Shown: in pieces, positions 1-6,663 of the stretch
Numbering within the stretch: position 1 is the stretch's first letter
Layout of the letters: every line of letters begins with the position of its first letter
Assembly (NCBI GenBank): GCA_002493755.1
Contig: DKZT01000021.1
Span: forward strand, 1 to 6,885
DNA from: Ruminococcaceae bacterium UBA7067
GTDB lineage: Bacteria; Bacillota; Clostridia; Oscillospirales; Acutalibacteraceae
Direction of reading: 5' to 3'
DNA length: 6,885 bases
Notes under the pieces: generated by a model
The model's database searches: none
Seen by the model: the letters and a program-made list of their open reading frames with translations, nothing else
What the model was told of the DNA's origin: nothing
Program-made: the position numbers and the translations under genes

Positions 1-43
1 CATCCATCGGTTCGAGCGGCATCCTTCCACCGCAAGCGGTCCC

Positions 44-61
44 CCTCCCTTGAAAGGGAGG
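44..61. repeat. GC-rich intergenic hairpin in a probable dispersed repeat
   Basis: A perfect inverted repeat, CCTCCCTT facing AAGGGAGG, folds into a stem of 7-8 pairs with a 2-4 base loop. It is preceded by a second small hairpin (ACCGC-AA-GCGGT, 29-40). No T-run follows, so it is not a standard intrinsic terminator. Similar CCTCCCTT/AAGGGAGG units occur, as far as I recall, scattered between genes in gut Clostridia, which suggests a dispersed repeat. That recall is unverified. The stem is seen directly; the repeat-family assignment is inference. Confidence 0.5.
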
Positions 62-104
62 CTGTACTCGTTTCAGGTTGCAATGATAATTTTCAATTTT
101 CCAT

Positions 105-119
105 TGCGGCGAAGCCGCA
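105..119. repeat. Hairpin TGCGGC-GAA-GCCGCA upstream of purF
   Basis: A perfect 6-pair GC-rich stem closes a 3-base GAA loop. It lies between an AT-rich stretch (about 83-104) and a run of heptamers, and no U-tract follows. It may be part of the same composite intergenic repeat as the hairpins at 29-61, or a structure in the purF leader. The sequence alone does not decide between these. Confidence 0.45.
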
Positions 120-121
120 CA

Positions 122-149
122 TCTCCACTCTCCACTCTTAACTCTGAAT
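122..149. repeat. Four tandem heptamers (TCTCCAC-type) before purF
   Basis: Four consecutive 7-mers are visible: TCTCCAC, TCTCCAC, TCTTAAC and TCTGAAT. The first two are identical and the last two are degenerate. They end two bases before the purF ribosome binding site. CTCCACT-type runs of this sort are something I recall from non-coding DNA of Ruminococcaceae. They could mark the end of a dispersed repeat inserted just upstream of the operon. No function can be read from them. Confidence 0.5.
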
Positions 150-150
150 G

Positions 151-156
151 AAGGGG
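151..156 (+). promoter_or_regulatory. purF ribosome binding site that favours the TTG 165 start
   Basis: AAGGGG ends at 156, giving an 8-base spacer to TTG 165 but overlapping the alternative start GTG 156. A three-codon frame (ATG 148, stop TGA 157-159) covers the same bases. The spacing argues for the TTG start and hence a propeptide of about 16 residues before the catalytic cysteine. Confidence 0.55.
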
Positions 157-164
157 TGAGTTTA

Positions 165-1637
165 TTGGATTTTTCTTTTGACGGATACGCAGCCGAGGGA
201 CTCCACGAGGAGTGCGGTGTTTTCGGAATTTACAGCGACGGCACTCTTAACCCTGCGTATTCCTGCTATAACGGACTTCTGGCTCTCCAGCACAGGGGAC
301 AGGAGAGCTGCGGAATCGCCGTGAACGACTGCGGCGTTATCAGCAGCCACAAGGATATGGGACTTGTAAGCGAGGTTTTCAGCAATAAGATTCTCGACAG
401 CCTTGAGGGGCAGATTGCCGTTTCTCACGTGCGCTATTCTACCGCAGGCGGCAGTGTAAGAGAAAATTCACAGCCGCTCGTTATGCGTTACGTCAAGGGC
501 GTTATCGCAATAGCTCACAACGGCAATCTCACAAATGCCGTTGAAATCCGCCGTGAGCTTGAGCATCGCGGTGCGATTTTTCAGACCACAATCGACTCCG
601 AGGTTATCGCCTATGTGATAGCCAGAGAGAGAATAAAGAGCCACTCGGTTGAGGAGGCTGTAAGGCGTGCAATGTATCAGATAAACGGCGCATATTCTCT
701 GCTTGTTATGAGTCCGAGAAAGCTTATCGCCGCAAGAGATCCGCACGGCTTCCGTCCGCTTTGTATGGGTAAAATCAACAACACCTATGTTTTCGCCAGC
801 GAAACAGCTGCACTTGACGCCGCAGGCGCTGAATTTGTTCGTGATGTTGAGCCGGGCGAGATTGTCGTTGTCGATGAAAACGGAGTGCGCTCCATCAAAG
901 ACCACTGCGGCGGCAAAAAGTCGCTGTGTGTGTTTGAATATATCTATTTCGCTCGTACCGATTCCGTCATTGACGGCATAGGCGTTTACGAGGCGAGAAA
1001 GCAGGCAGGAAGAATACTCGCCCGTGAATATCCTGTTGAAGCCGACCTTGTTATCGGAGTGCCAGAGTCGGGCATTGACGCCGCAATAGGCTACAGCGAG
1101 GAAAGCGGCATACCGTATGAAAAGGGCATTGTCAAAAACGGCTATATCGGCAGAACATTTATCAAGCCGACACAGCAGGAGCGTATGAAAAGCGTGCGCA
1201 TTAAGCTGAATCCGCTTTGCAACACCGTAAAGGGCAAGCGTGTGGTTATGCTTGATGATAGTATTGTAAGAGGCACGACCTGCGACAGAATTGTTAAAAT
1301 GCTTAAGGACGCAGGAGCAAAAGAGGTTCACCTGAGAATCAGCTCGCCGCCGTTTATGTGGCCGTGCTACTACGGTACTGATATACCATCAAAGGACGAG
1401 CTTATCGCCTGCAACTACACGGTTGAGGAGATAAGAAAAATAAGCGGCGCAGACTCTTTGGGCTTCCTGCCGGCAGAGTATCTGCCCGAAATGCTGTTCA
1501 ATAAGGACTGCGGCTTCTGTGACGCCTGCTTCACAGGCAATTATCCTGCTGAAACTACCGAAAAAATGCTCGCCGGCAAGGAACGCGGCGGAATGCAATA
1601 TAATAATGACAATAAATGCGTTGGCAAGAAAGGATAA
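165..1637 (+). CDS. purF: Amidophosphoribosyltransferase (glutamine PRPP amidotransferase)
   Basis: PurF converts PRPP and glutamine to 5-phosphoribosylamine, the first committed step of purine synthesis, in the cytoplasm. The frame opens at GTG 156, but AAGGGG (151-156) overlaps that codon, whereas TTG 165 sits 8 bases after it. I therefore prefer TTG 165 (490 aa). Numbering from the GTG, the N-terminal glutaminase nucleophile is Cys20 (EEC-GVFG), exposed after propeptide removal. LQHRGQES (44-51), HVRYSTAG (91-98) and AHNGNLTN (120-127) complete the class II amidotransferase domain. The C-terminal phosphoribosyltransferase domain has the PRPP loop LDDSIVRGTT (366-375). Cys258, Cys404, Cys452 and Cys455 match the four 4Fe-4S ligands of the B. 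subtilis enzyme, so this is the oxygen-sensitive type. B. subtilis PurF is 476 aa. The identity is certain; the start codon is not. It is the first gene of a four-gene cluster, 4 bases before purB. Confidence 0.96.
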   Translation: MDFSFDGYAAEGLHEECGVFGIYSDGTLNPAYSCYNGLLALQHRGQESCGIAVNDCGVISSHKDMGLVSEVFSNKILDSLEGQIAVSHVRYSTAGGSVRENSQPLVMRYVKGVIAIAHNGNLTNAVEIRRELEHRGAIFQTTIDSEVIAYVIARERIKSHSVEEAVRRAMYQINGAYSLLVMSPRKLIAARDPHGFRPLCMGKINNTYVFASETAALDAAGAEFVRDVEPGEIVVVDENGVRSIKDHCGGKKSLCVFEYIYFARTDSVIDGIGVYEARKQAGRILAREYPVEADLVIGVPESGIDAAIGYSEESGIPYEKGIVKNGYIGRTFIKPTQQERMKSVRIKLNPLCNTVKGKRVVMLDDSIVRGTTCDRIVKMLKDAGAKEVHLRISSPPFMWPCYYGTDIPSKDELIACNYTVEEIRKISGADSLGFLPAEYLPEMLFNKDCGFCDACFTGNYPAETTEKMLAGKERGGMQYNNDNKCVGKKG

Positions 1638-1641
1638 GAAA

Positions 1642-3072
1642 ATGAAGGACGTTTATGAATCCCCACTTTCATCAAGATATGCAGACAAGGAGATGAAGTA
1701 TATCTTCTCTCCCGATAAAAAATTCAGAACATGGCGCAAGCTGTGGATTGCTCTTGCCGAGACAGAAATGGAGCTTGGACTGCCTATAACTCAGGAACAG
1801 ATCGACGAGCTTAAGGAGCACGCCGACGATATTAACTATGATGTTGCAACAGAGCGTGAAAAGCTTGTGCGCCACGATGTTATGTCGCACGTTTATGCTT
1901 ACGGCGTTCAGTGTCCGAAGGCTAAGGGAATTATCCATCTGGGTGCGACAAGCTGTTATGTCGGCGACAATACCGATATTATAATAATGACCGAGGCTCT
2001 TGAATACCTGAGAAATAAGCTTGTAACCGTAATCAAGGAATTAAGCGCTTTCGCTATGAAATACAAGGATCTGCCGACTCTTGCGTTCACCCACTTCCAG
2101 CCTGCACAGCCGACAACAGTCGGCAAGAGAGCAACTCTCTGGATTCAGGATTTGCTTATGGATTTGGAGGATGTTGAGTATCAGCTCAGCAAGGCAAAGC
2201 TCTTAGGCTCAAAGGGTACAACAGGCACACAGGCAAGCTTCTTAGAGCTGTTTGACGGCGACCACGAAAAGTGCCGTGAGCTTGACCGCAAAATAGCCGA
2301 GAAGATGGGCTATAAGGCTTGCTTCGCCGTTTCGGGTCAGACCTATTCAAGAAAGCTTGACCATCAGATGCTCTCAGTTTTAAGCGGAATTGCACAGAGT
2401 GCGGCTAAGTTCTCTAACGATATAAGACTTTTACAGCACTTAAAGGAAATTGAGGAGCCGTTTGAAAAGAATCAGATAGGCTCATCTGCAATGGCGTATA
2501 AGCGCAACCCGATGAGAAGCGAGAGAATCGCAAGCCTTGCAAGATATGTTATAGCAACTGAGCTTAACCCTGCTATGACGGCTTCAACACAGTGGTTTGA
2601 GAGAACTCTTGATGACTCTGCAAACAAGAGAATCAGCGTTGCCGAGGCATTCCTCGCAACAGACGGAATATTGAACCTCTATGCAAACGTTGCAGACGGT
2701 CTTGTTGTTTACGAAAAGGTAATCGAGCAAAGACTGCGCAAGGAGCTTCCGTTTATGGCGACAGAGAACATAATGATGGACGCTGTTAAGGCAGGCGGAA
2801 ACCGTCAGGAGCTGCACGAGAAAATCAGAGTTCACTCGATGGCTGCGTCAAAGGTTATCAAGGAAGAGGGCGGCGAGAACGATTTGCTTGAGAGAATTGC
2901 AGCCGACCCTGCGTTCGGTGTAACGCTTGAACAGCTTCACGCTATAATCAGTCCCGAAAAGTATGTCGGCAGAGCGCCGCAGCAGACAGAGGACTTCATC
3001 AACAACGAGGTTAAAAATGCCTTGAAGCCGTATGAAAATATGGATAACTACAAGGCTGAAATAAATGTTTGA
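1642..3072 (+). CDS. purB: Adenylosuccinate lyase, eukaryote-like type
   Basis: PurB removes fumarate from SAICAR (to AICAR) and from adenylosuccinate (to AMP), so it acts twice in purine synthesis, in the cytoplasm as a homotetramer. The ATG at 1642 follows GAAAGGA (1628-1634) by 7 bases and gives 476 aa; the frame extends upstream only as overlap with purF. It belongs to the fumarase/aspartase superfamily. RHDVMSHV (77-84) holds an active-site His. THFQPAQPTT (150-159) holds His151, matching the general acid of human ADSL. The signature loop GSSAMAYKRNPM (280-291) holds the serine base. The N-terminus (SPLSSRYA), GIIHLGATSCYVGDNTD (96-112) and FERTLDDSAN (319-328) closely follow the animal enzyme as I recall it. 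The loop has Ala285 where the usual residue is Pro. It lies between purF (4-base gap) and purA (17-base gap) in one operon. Confidence 0.96.
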   Translation: MKDVYESPLSSRYADKEMKYIFSPDKKFRTWRKLWIALAETEMELGLPITQEQIDELKEHADDINYDVATEREKLVRHDVMSHVYAYGVQCPKAKGIIHLGATSCYVGDNTDIIIMTEALEYLRNKLVTVIKELSAFAMKYKDLPTLAFTHFQPAQPTTVGKRATLWIQDLLMDLEDVEYQLSKAKLLGSKGTTGTQASFLELFDGDHEKCRELDRKIAEKMGYKACFAVSGQTYSRKLDHQMLSVLSGIAQSAAKFSNDIRLLQHLKEIEEPFEKNQIGSSAMAYKRNPMRSERIASLARYVIATELNPAMTASTQWFERTLDDSANKRISVAEAFLATDGILNLYANVADGLVVYEKVIEQRLRKELPFMATENIMMDAVKAGGNRQELHEKIRVHSMAASKVIKEEGGENDLLERIAADPAFGVTLEQLHAIISPEKYVGRAPQQTEDFINNEVKNALKPYENMDNYKAEINV

Positions 3073-3089
3073 TTGGAGAATGAAATAGT

Positions 3090-4370
3090 ATGATCAAGGC
3101 AATAGTAGGCGCCAACTGGGGCGATGAGGGCAAGGGCAAAATCACCGATGTGCTTGCGGAAAATTCAGATATTGTTATCCGCTTTCAGGGCGGCAGCAAC
3201 GCAGGACACACCATTGTAAACAACTACGGCAAGTTTGCTCTGCATCAGCTTCCGTCAGGCGTTTTTCACAGCAATATAGTCAATATAATTGGCAACGGCG
3301 TTGCTCTGAGCGTTGAGAATCTTGTCAAGGAGCTTTCAGAGCTTGAATCAAGAGGTGTGCCGAAGCCGAAGATTCTTGTATCCGACAGAGCGCAGATTGT
3401 AATGCCGTATCACGTAGCGTTCGACTGCTACGAGGAGGAGCGTCTCGGCAAAAACTCGTTCGGCTCTACAAAGTCGGGTATTGCGCCGTTTTATTCCGAT
3501 AAATATTCAAAGATTGGCTTCCAGGTTAACGAGCTTTTTGACGATGTTGATTCTCTCAAGGAGAAAATCAAGCACGTTCTTGAGATTAAGAACGCAACGC
3601 TTAAAAACCTCTATAACAAGCCGCCGATTACCGAGGAGGAAATCTTCAATAAGCTTATGGAGTATAAGGAGATGCTCGCTCCCTACGTTGCCGACACTTT
3701 CGACTTCCTCTATCACGCAGTAAAAGAGGGCAAGAATATTCTTCTTGAGGGTCAGCTCGGCGCACTCAAGGATACCGACTTCGGTATCTATCCGATGGTA
3801 ACATCGTCAAATACAATAGCAGGCTACGGCGCAGTAGGCGCAGGCATACCGCCGTATGAAATCAAGGAGATTGTAACGGTTGTAAAGGCTTATTCGTCGG
3901 CAGTAGGCGCAGGCGAGTTTGTAAGCGAAATTCACGATAAAGAGGTAGCCGATGAACTCAGACGCAGAGGCGGTGACGGCGGCGAATACGGCGCTACAAC
4001 AGGCAGACCGAGAAGAATGGGCTGGCTTGACCTTGTTGCGACACGCTACGGCTGCCGTGTTCAGGGCACAACAAAGATAGCGTTTACGGTGCTTGATGTG
4101 CTCGGCTATCTTGATGAAATTCCCGTGTGCGTAGGGTACGAGCTTGACGGTGAGGAAATTGATTACTTCCCGTCAACAACAAAGCTCAAGAGATGCAAAC
4201 CGATTCTTAAAACTATGCCCGGCTGGAAATGTGATATTTCAGGCATTAAGAATTATGACGATTTGCCGGAGAACTGCAAAAAGTACATAGAGTTTGCCGA
4301 GGAGCAGATAGGTATTCCAATCGGTATTGTATCAAACGGCGCGTCAAGAGATAACATAATTTACAGATAA
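3090..4370 (+). CDS. purA: Adenylosuccinate synthetase, divergent clostridial type
   Basis: PurA uses GTP to join IMP and aspartate into adenylosuccinate, the first step of the AMP branch and the substrate of neighbouring purB. ATG 3090 is preceded by GGAG (3075-3078) at a long 11-base spacing. The 426 aa length is normal for the family. GDEGKGK (11-17) is the phosphate-binding loop with catalytic Asp12. NAGHT (37-41) supplies His40, equivalent to E. coli His41. VTSSNT (237-242) and GATTGRPRR (301-309) are conserved. Three segments differ from E. coli: GSTKSGIAP (125-133) replaces GTTGRGIGP, EGQLG (220-224) replaces EGAQG, and TVLDVL (333-338) replaces TKLDVL, losing the Lys of the guanine-binding motif but keeping its Asp. 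I recall similar changes in other Clostridia, so this looks like an intact subfamily and not a decayed gene. It is followed by guaA after 18 bases. Confidence 0.95.
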   Translation: MIKAIVGANWGDEGKGKITDVLAENSDIVIRFQGGSNAGHTIVNNYGKFALHQLPSGVFHSNIVNIIGNGVALSVENLVKELSELESRGVPKPKILVSDRAQIVMPYHVAFDCYEEERLGKNSFGSTKSGIAPFYSDKYSKIGFQVNELFDDVDSLKEKIKHVLEIKNATLKNLYNKPPITEEEIFNKLMEYKEMLAPYVADTFDFLYHAVKEGKNILLEGQLGALKDTDFGIYPMVTSSNTIAGYGAVGAGIPPYEIKEIVTVVKAYSSAVGAGEFVSEIHDKEVADELRRRGGDGGEYGATTGRPRRMGWLDLVATRYGCRVQGTTKIAFTVLDVLGYLDEIPVCVGYELDGEEIDYFPSTTKLKRCKPILKTMPGWKCDISGIKNYDDLPENCKKYIEFAEEQIGIPIGIVSNGASRDNIIYR

Positions 4371-4388
4371 ATTATGGGGGTGGCGATT

Positions 4389-5948
4389 ATGAAGCAAAAA
4401 AACGAAATAGTTTTGGTTTTGGATTTTGGCGGACAGTATAATCAGCTTATCGCCAGACGAGTTCGTGAATGTAATGTGTATTGCGAGGTCCATCCCTACA
4501 CAATGAAGCTCGATGAAATCCGCAGACTTAACCCAAAGGGTATTATCTTCACAGGTGGGCCAAACAGTGTTTATGAGGACGATTCCCCGAAATGCTCAAA
4601 AGAGATTTTTGAGCTTGGAATTCCCATCTTAGGCATATGCTACGGCTGTCAGCTTATGGCGCATATACTGGGCGGCGAGGTTACTGCGGCTCAGGACGAT
4701 ACAGCCCGTGAATACGGCAAGACAATCACGTATTATAATACCGACTGCAAGCTGTTTAGTGAGCTTCCGCAGCAGGGTGTTTCGTGGATGAGCCACGGCG
4801 ATTATATGGCTAAGGTACCCGACGGCTTTGAATTGATGGCACACTCCGACGCTTGTCCGAATGTTGCCATTGCAGATGAAAAAAGAGGCTTTTACGGCGT
4901 TCAGTTCCACCCCGAGGTAAACCATACCGAGCACGGAACAGATATGATTCATAATTTCCTCTATAAGGTATGCGGAGTTGTAGGCGACTGGACAATGGGT
5001 GATTTCTGCAAACGCACGGTAGCGTCACTGCGAGAAACCATCGGACCGGACGGACGAGTGCTTCTGGCGCTTTCAGGCGGTGTTGATTCCTCTGTGCTGG
5101 CTGCTCTGCTTGCAGAGGCAATCGGCGAGCGACTGACCTGTGTGTTTGTCGATCACGGTCTTATGCGTAAAAATGAGGGCGACGAGGTAGAAGAGGCTTT
5201 CAAAAAGTGGAGCGTTCATTTTGTCCGTGTCAATGCTCAGGAGCGTTTTCTCTCTAAGCTTGCCGGTGTTTCAGACCCACAGAGGAAAAGACAGATTATC
5301 GGCGCTGAGTTCGGATATGTATTCAGGGACGAAGCGGAGCGCTTTGGCATTACAAAGCAGGATTTCCTTGCACAGGGTACGATTTACCCCGATGTTATCG
5401 AATCGGGCAAGGGTGACGCAGACGTTATAAAGAGCCACCACAACAAGCTACTGCCGCCGGAGGTTGTGGCAAGATTCAGCGGAGTATTGGAACCGCTTGA
5501 TTTGCTTTTCAAGGACGAGGTTCGGGGTCTCGGACGTGAGCTTGGCTTGCCCGAGTACCTTGTGATGCGCCAGCCTTTCCCGGGACCGGGACTTGCTATC
5601 CGCATTATCGGCGATGTAACGCAGGAGAAGGCTGATATTCTGCGTGAGGCTGATTTTATTTACAGAGAAGAGATTGCAAAGGCAGGCTGGGATAAAAATC
5701 TGAGCCAGTATTTTGCGGTGCTTACAGACACCCGTTCAGTCGGCGTTATGGGCGACGGCAGAACCTACGACTATCTGCTTGCGCTGCGAGCCGTGAACAC
5801 GAATGACTTTATGACAGCTGACTGGTCGAGAATCCCGTATGAGCTGCTTGATAGAATTAGCGTAAGAATCGTAAACGAGGTTCCGCATATCAACCGCATT
5901 TGCTATGATATAACGAGCAAGCCACCCGCAACGATTGAGTGGGAATGA
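4389..5948 (+). CDS. guaA: GMP synthase (glutamine-hydrolysing)
   Basis: GuaA converts XMP, ATP and glutamine to GMP, the last step of the GMP branch, in the cytoplasm. ATG 4389 is chosen because GGGGGTGG (4376-4383) lies 5 bases upstream; an in-frame ATG at 4374 has no usable site. The product is 519 aa, close to E. coli and B. subtilis GuaA. The class I glutaminase domain (about 6-195) has GGQYNQLIARRVR (14-26) and the triad Cys84 (GICYG), His174 and Glu176 (FHPEV). The ATP pyrophosphatase domain has the P-loop SGGVDSS (229-235). The C-terminal dimerisation and XMP domain has QPFPGPGLA (395-403), RSVGVMGDGRTYDY (449-462) and the invariant tail KPPATIEWE. The usual VGGLP after SHHN is replaced by KLLPP (353-357). 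It is the last gene of the cluster, and its 3' end is a recognised insertion target for genomic islands. Confidence 0.96.
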   Translation: MKQKNEIVLVLDFGGQYNQLIARRVRECNVYCEVHPYTMKLDEIRRLNPKGIIFTGGPNSVYEDDSPKCSKEIFELGIPILGICYGCQLMAHILGGEVTAAQDDTAREYGKTITYYNTDCKLFSELPQQGVSWMSHGDYMAKVPDGFELMAHSDACPNVAIADEKRGFYGVQFHPEVNHTEHGTDMIHNFLYKVCGVVGDWTMGDFCKRTVASLRETIGPDGRVLLALSGGVDSSVLAALLAEAIGERLTCVFVDHGLMRKNEGDEVEEAFKKWSVHFVRVNAQERFLSKLAGVSDPQRKRQIIGAEFGYVFRDEAERFGITKQDFLAQGTIYPDVIESGKGDADVIKSHHNKLLPPEVVARFSGVLEPLDLLFKDEVRGLGRELGLPEYLVMRQPFPGPGLAIRIIGDVTQEKADILREADFIYREEIAKAGWDKNLSQYFAVLTDTRSVGVMGDGRTYDYLLALRAVNTNDFMTADWSRIPYELLDRISVRIVNEVPHINRICYDITSKPPATIEWE

Positions 5949-5962
5949 TTTCATACCCTCGA

Positions 5963-5986
5963 AAAAGCCCGTAAATAAAGGCTTTT
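5963..5986 (+). terminator. Weak hairpin just after guaA
   Basis: AAAAGCC (5963-5969) pairs with GGCTTTT (5980-5986) across a 10-base loop. Part of the T-run lies inside the stem and no U-tract follows, so it would be a poor intrinsic terminator. It could equally be part of an attachment-site structure, since it starts 15 bases after the guaA stop codon. Confidence 0.3.
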
Positions 5987-6006
5987 CGCCGCTTTGAAGC
6001 CCTTAG

Positions 6007-6024
6007 TGGCAACGATTTGGCAAC
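6007..6024. repeat. Two TGGCAAC direct repeats, possible recombinase arm sites
   Basis: TGGCAAC occurs at 6007-6013 and 6018-6024, start to start 11 bases apart, so both copies lie on the same DNA face. They are 59-76 bases past the guaA stop. Tyrosine recombinases of the lambda and Tn916 type use short direct repeats near the attachment site for binding by the integrase N-terminal domain. The repeats are seen directly; the arm-site role is inference, since no integrase gene is present in the window. Confidence 0.4.
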
Positions 6025-6047
6025 ATTATTTGGATTATTGCAAAAGT

Positions 6048-6088
6048 AAAGAGCTATCTGATTTCAAGTTGAAGTCAGATAGCTCTTT
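6048..6088. terminator. Strong bidirectional intrinsic terminator between guaA and xre
   Basis: AAAGAGCTATCTGA (6048-6061) is perfectly complementary to TCAGATAGCTCTTT (6075-6088), giving a 14-pair stem. The inner TTCA/TGAA (6063-6066, 6070-6073) may extend it. On the plus strand the stem runs into TTTT-GC-TTTTT (6086-6096), suitable for ending the purine operon transcript. On the minus strand it runs into CTCTTTACTTTTG, suitable for ending the xre transcript, whose stop codon is about 13 bases away. Confidence 0.85.
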
Positions 6089-6100
6089 TGCTTTTTCCGT

Positions 6101-6628
6101 TCAATCTTTCAGCTGGTCTTTGAATGCTTCGACCATTGCGTCGCTGAGTTCCTGCGACGGAACTTTTACATAGCCGGAGGCTTCATCATATTTCGGATAA
6201 TTGTAACGCCACCTGTCGTAGTCCTCACGGGATATTTCCCCACTATGATACTTCTCCGACTGCTCCGCCCATGCGGAAACCATTTTACAAAGCTCCGCTG
6301 CGTCTTTACCCTTTCGGGGGTCAATACGCATGGAAACACCGCTTTCGTTCTTTTCAACCGTCAGACCGTAGCGGTCTTCCAATGTAAACAGGGTGTGCAT
6401 CAAGCCAAGATAGCTGTCAATATCGGGCACGGACAGGGCGAGCGGCGAAATACCCAAGACTTCTGCAAGGCTGTTTGTCAAATCAGCTTTGGGCGTTCTT
6501 GAGCCTGATTCATATTGCGCCATACGGATGTCAGCGGTCTTTTCGGGAAAACCGACTACCGTTCCTAAATACTTTTGCGTCATCCCACGCAGATTGCGGA
6601 AGAAACGAATTCTTTCACCGATTGCCAT
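6101..6628 (-). CDS. Xre-family helix-turn-helix regulator, mobile-element type
   Basis: This is a probable DNA-binding repressor of 175 aa. Residues 4-62 form a Cro/C1-type HTH domain: IGERIRFFRNLRGMTQ opens it, RMAQYESGSRTPK (35-47) covers the recognition-helix region and its exit, and an insertion FPEKTADI lies between the two helices. Residues 70-175 form a separate, mostly helical region rich in charged residues, with WRYNYPKYD (140-148), whose function I do not know. AAGGAG (6644-6639) lies 10 bases before ATG 6628; an ATG at 6634 is also possible but only 4 bases away, and TTG 6661 lies before the site. Homologues I recall begin MAIGERIRF and sit in Firmicutes conjugative or mobilisable elements; this is from memory. 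It has its own promoter with an operator-like repeat in the spacer, suggesting autorepression, and faces away from a divergent rightward promoter. Confidence 0.85.
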   Translation of the reverse strand: MAIGERIRFFRNLRGMTQKYLGTVVGFPEKTADIRMAQYESGSRTPKADLTNSLAEVLGISPLALSVPDIDSYLGLMHTLFTLEDRYGLTVEKNESGVSMRIDPRKGKDAAELCKMVSAWAEQSEKYHSGEISREDYDRWRYNYPKYDEASGYVKVPSQELSDAMVEAFKDQLKD

Positions 6629-6663
6629 AACCATTACGCTCCTTATGTATGGATTGTGCAATC

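Noticed and set aside
44..61. Hairpin as an intrinsic terminator of an upstream gene
   Set aside because: There is no T-run after the stem, and the motif looks more like an intergenic repeat unit.
85..90. GATAAT as the -10 box of a purF promoter
   Set aside because: The nearest -35-like TTGAAA (50-55) is 29 bases away and lies inside a hairpin, so the spacing does not fit.
62..150. Purine or other riboswitch in the purF leader
   Set aside because: The space before the start codon shows no purine-riboswitch junction or paired-loop pattern; only simple hairpins and tandem heptamers are present.
148..159. Three-codon frame ATG-AAG-GGG-TGA over the purF ribosome binding site
   Set aside because: It is too short to support as a regulatory frame; it arises simply from the AAGGGG site, and no initiation signal precedes it.
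468..1331. Long open frame on the minus strand opposite purF
   Set aside because: It lies wholly inside the well-supported purF frame, has no recognisable motifs, and is a codon-bias shadow. Similar frames opposite purB, purA and guaA were dropped for the same reason.
3080..3088. ATG-AAA-TAG frame just before purA
   Set aside because: It sits one base after the GGAG site, too close for initiation, and shows no sign of function.
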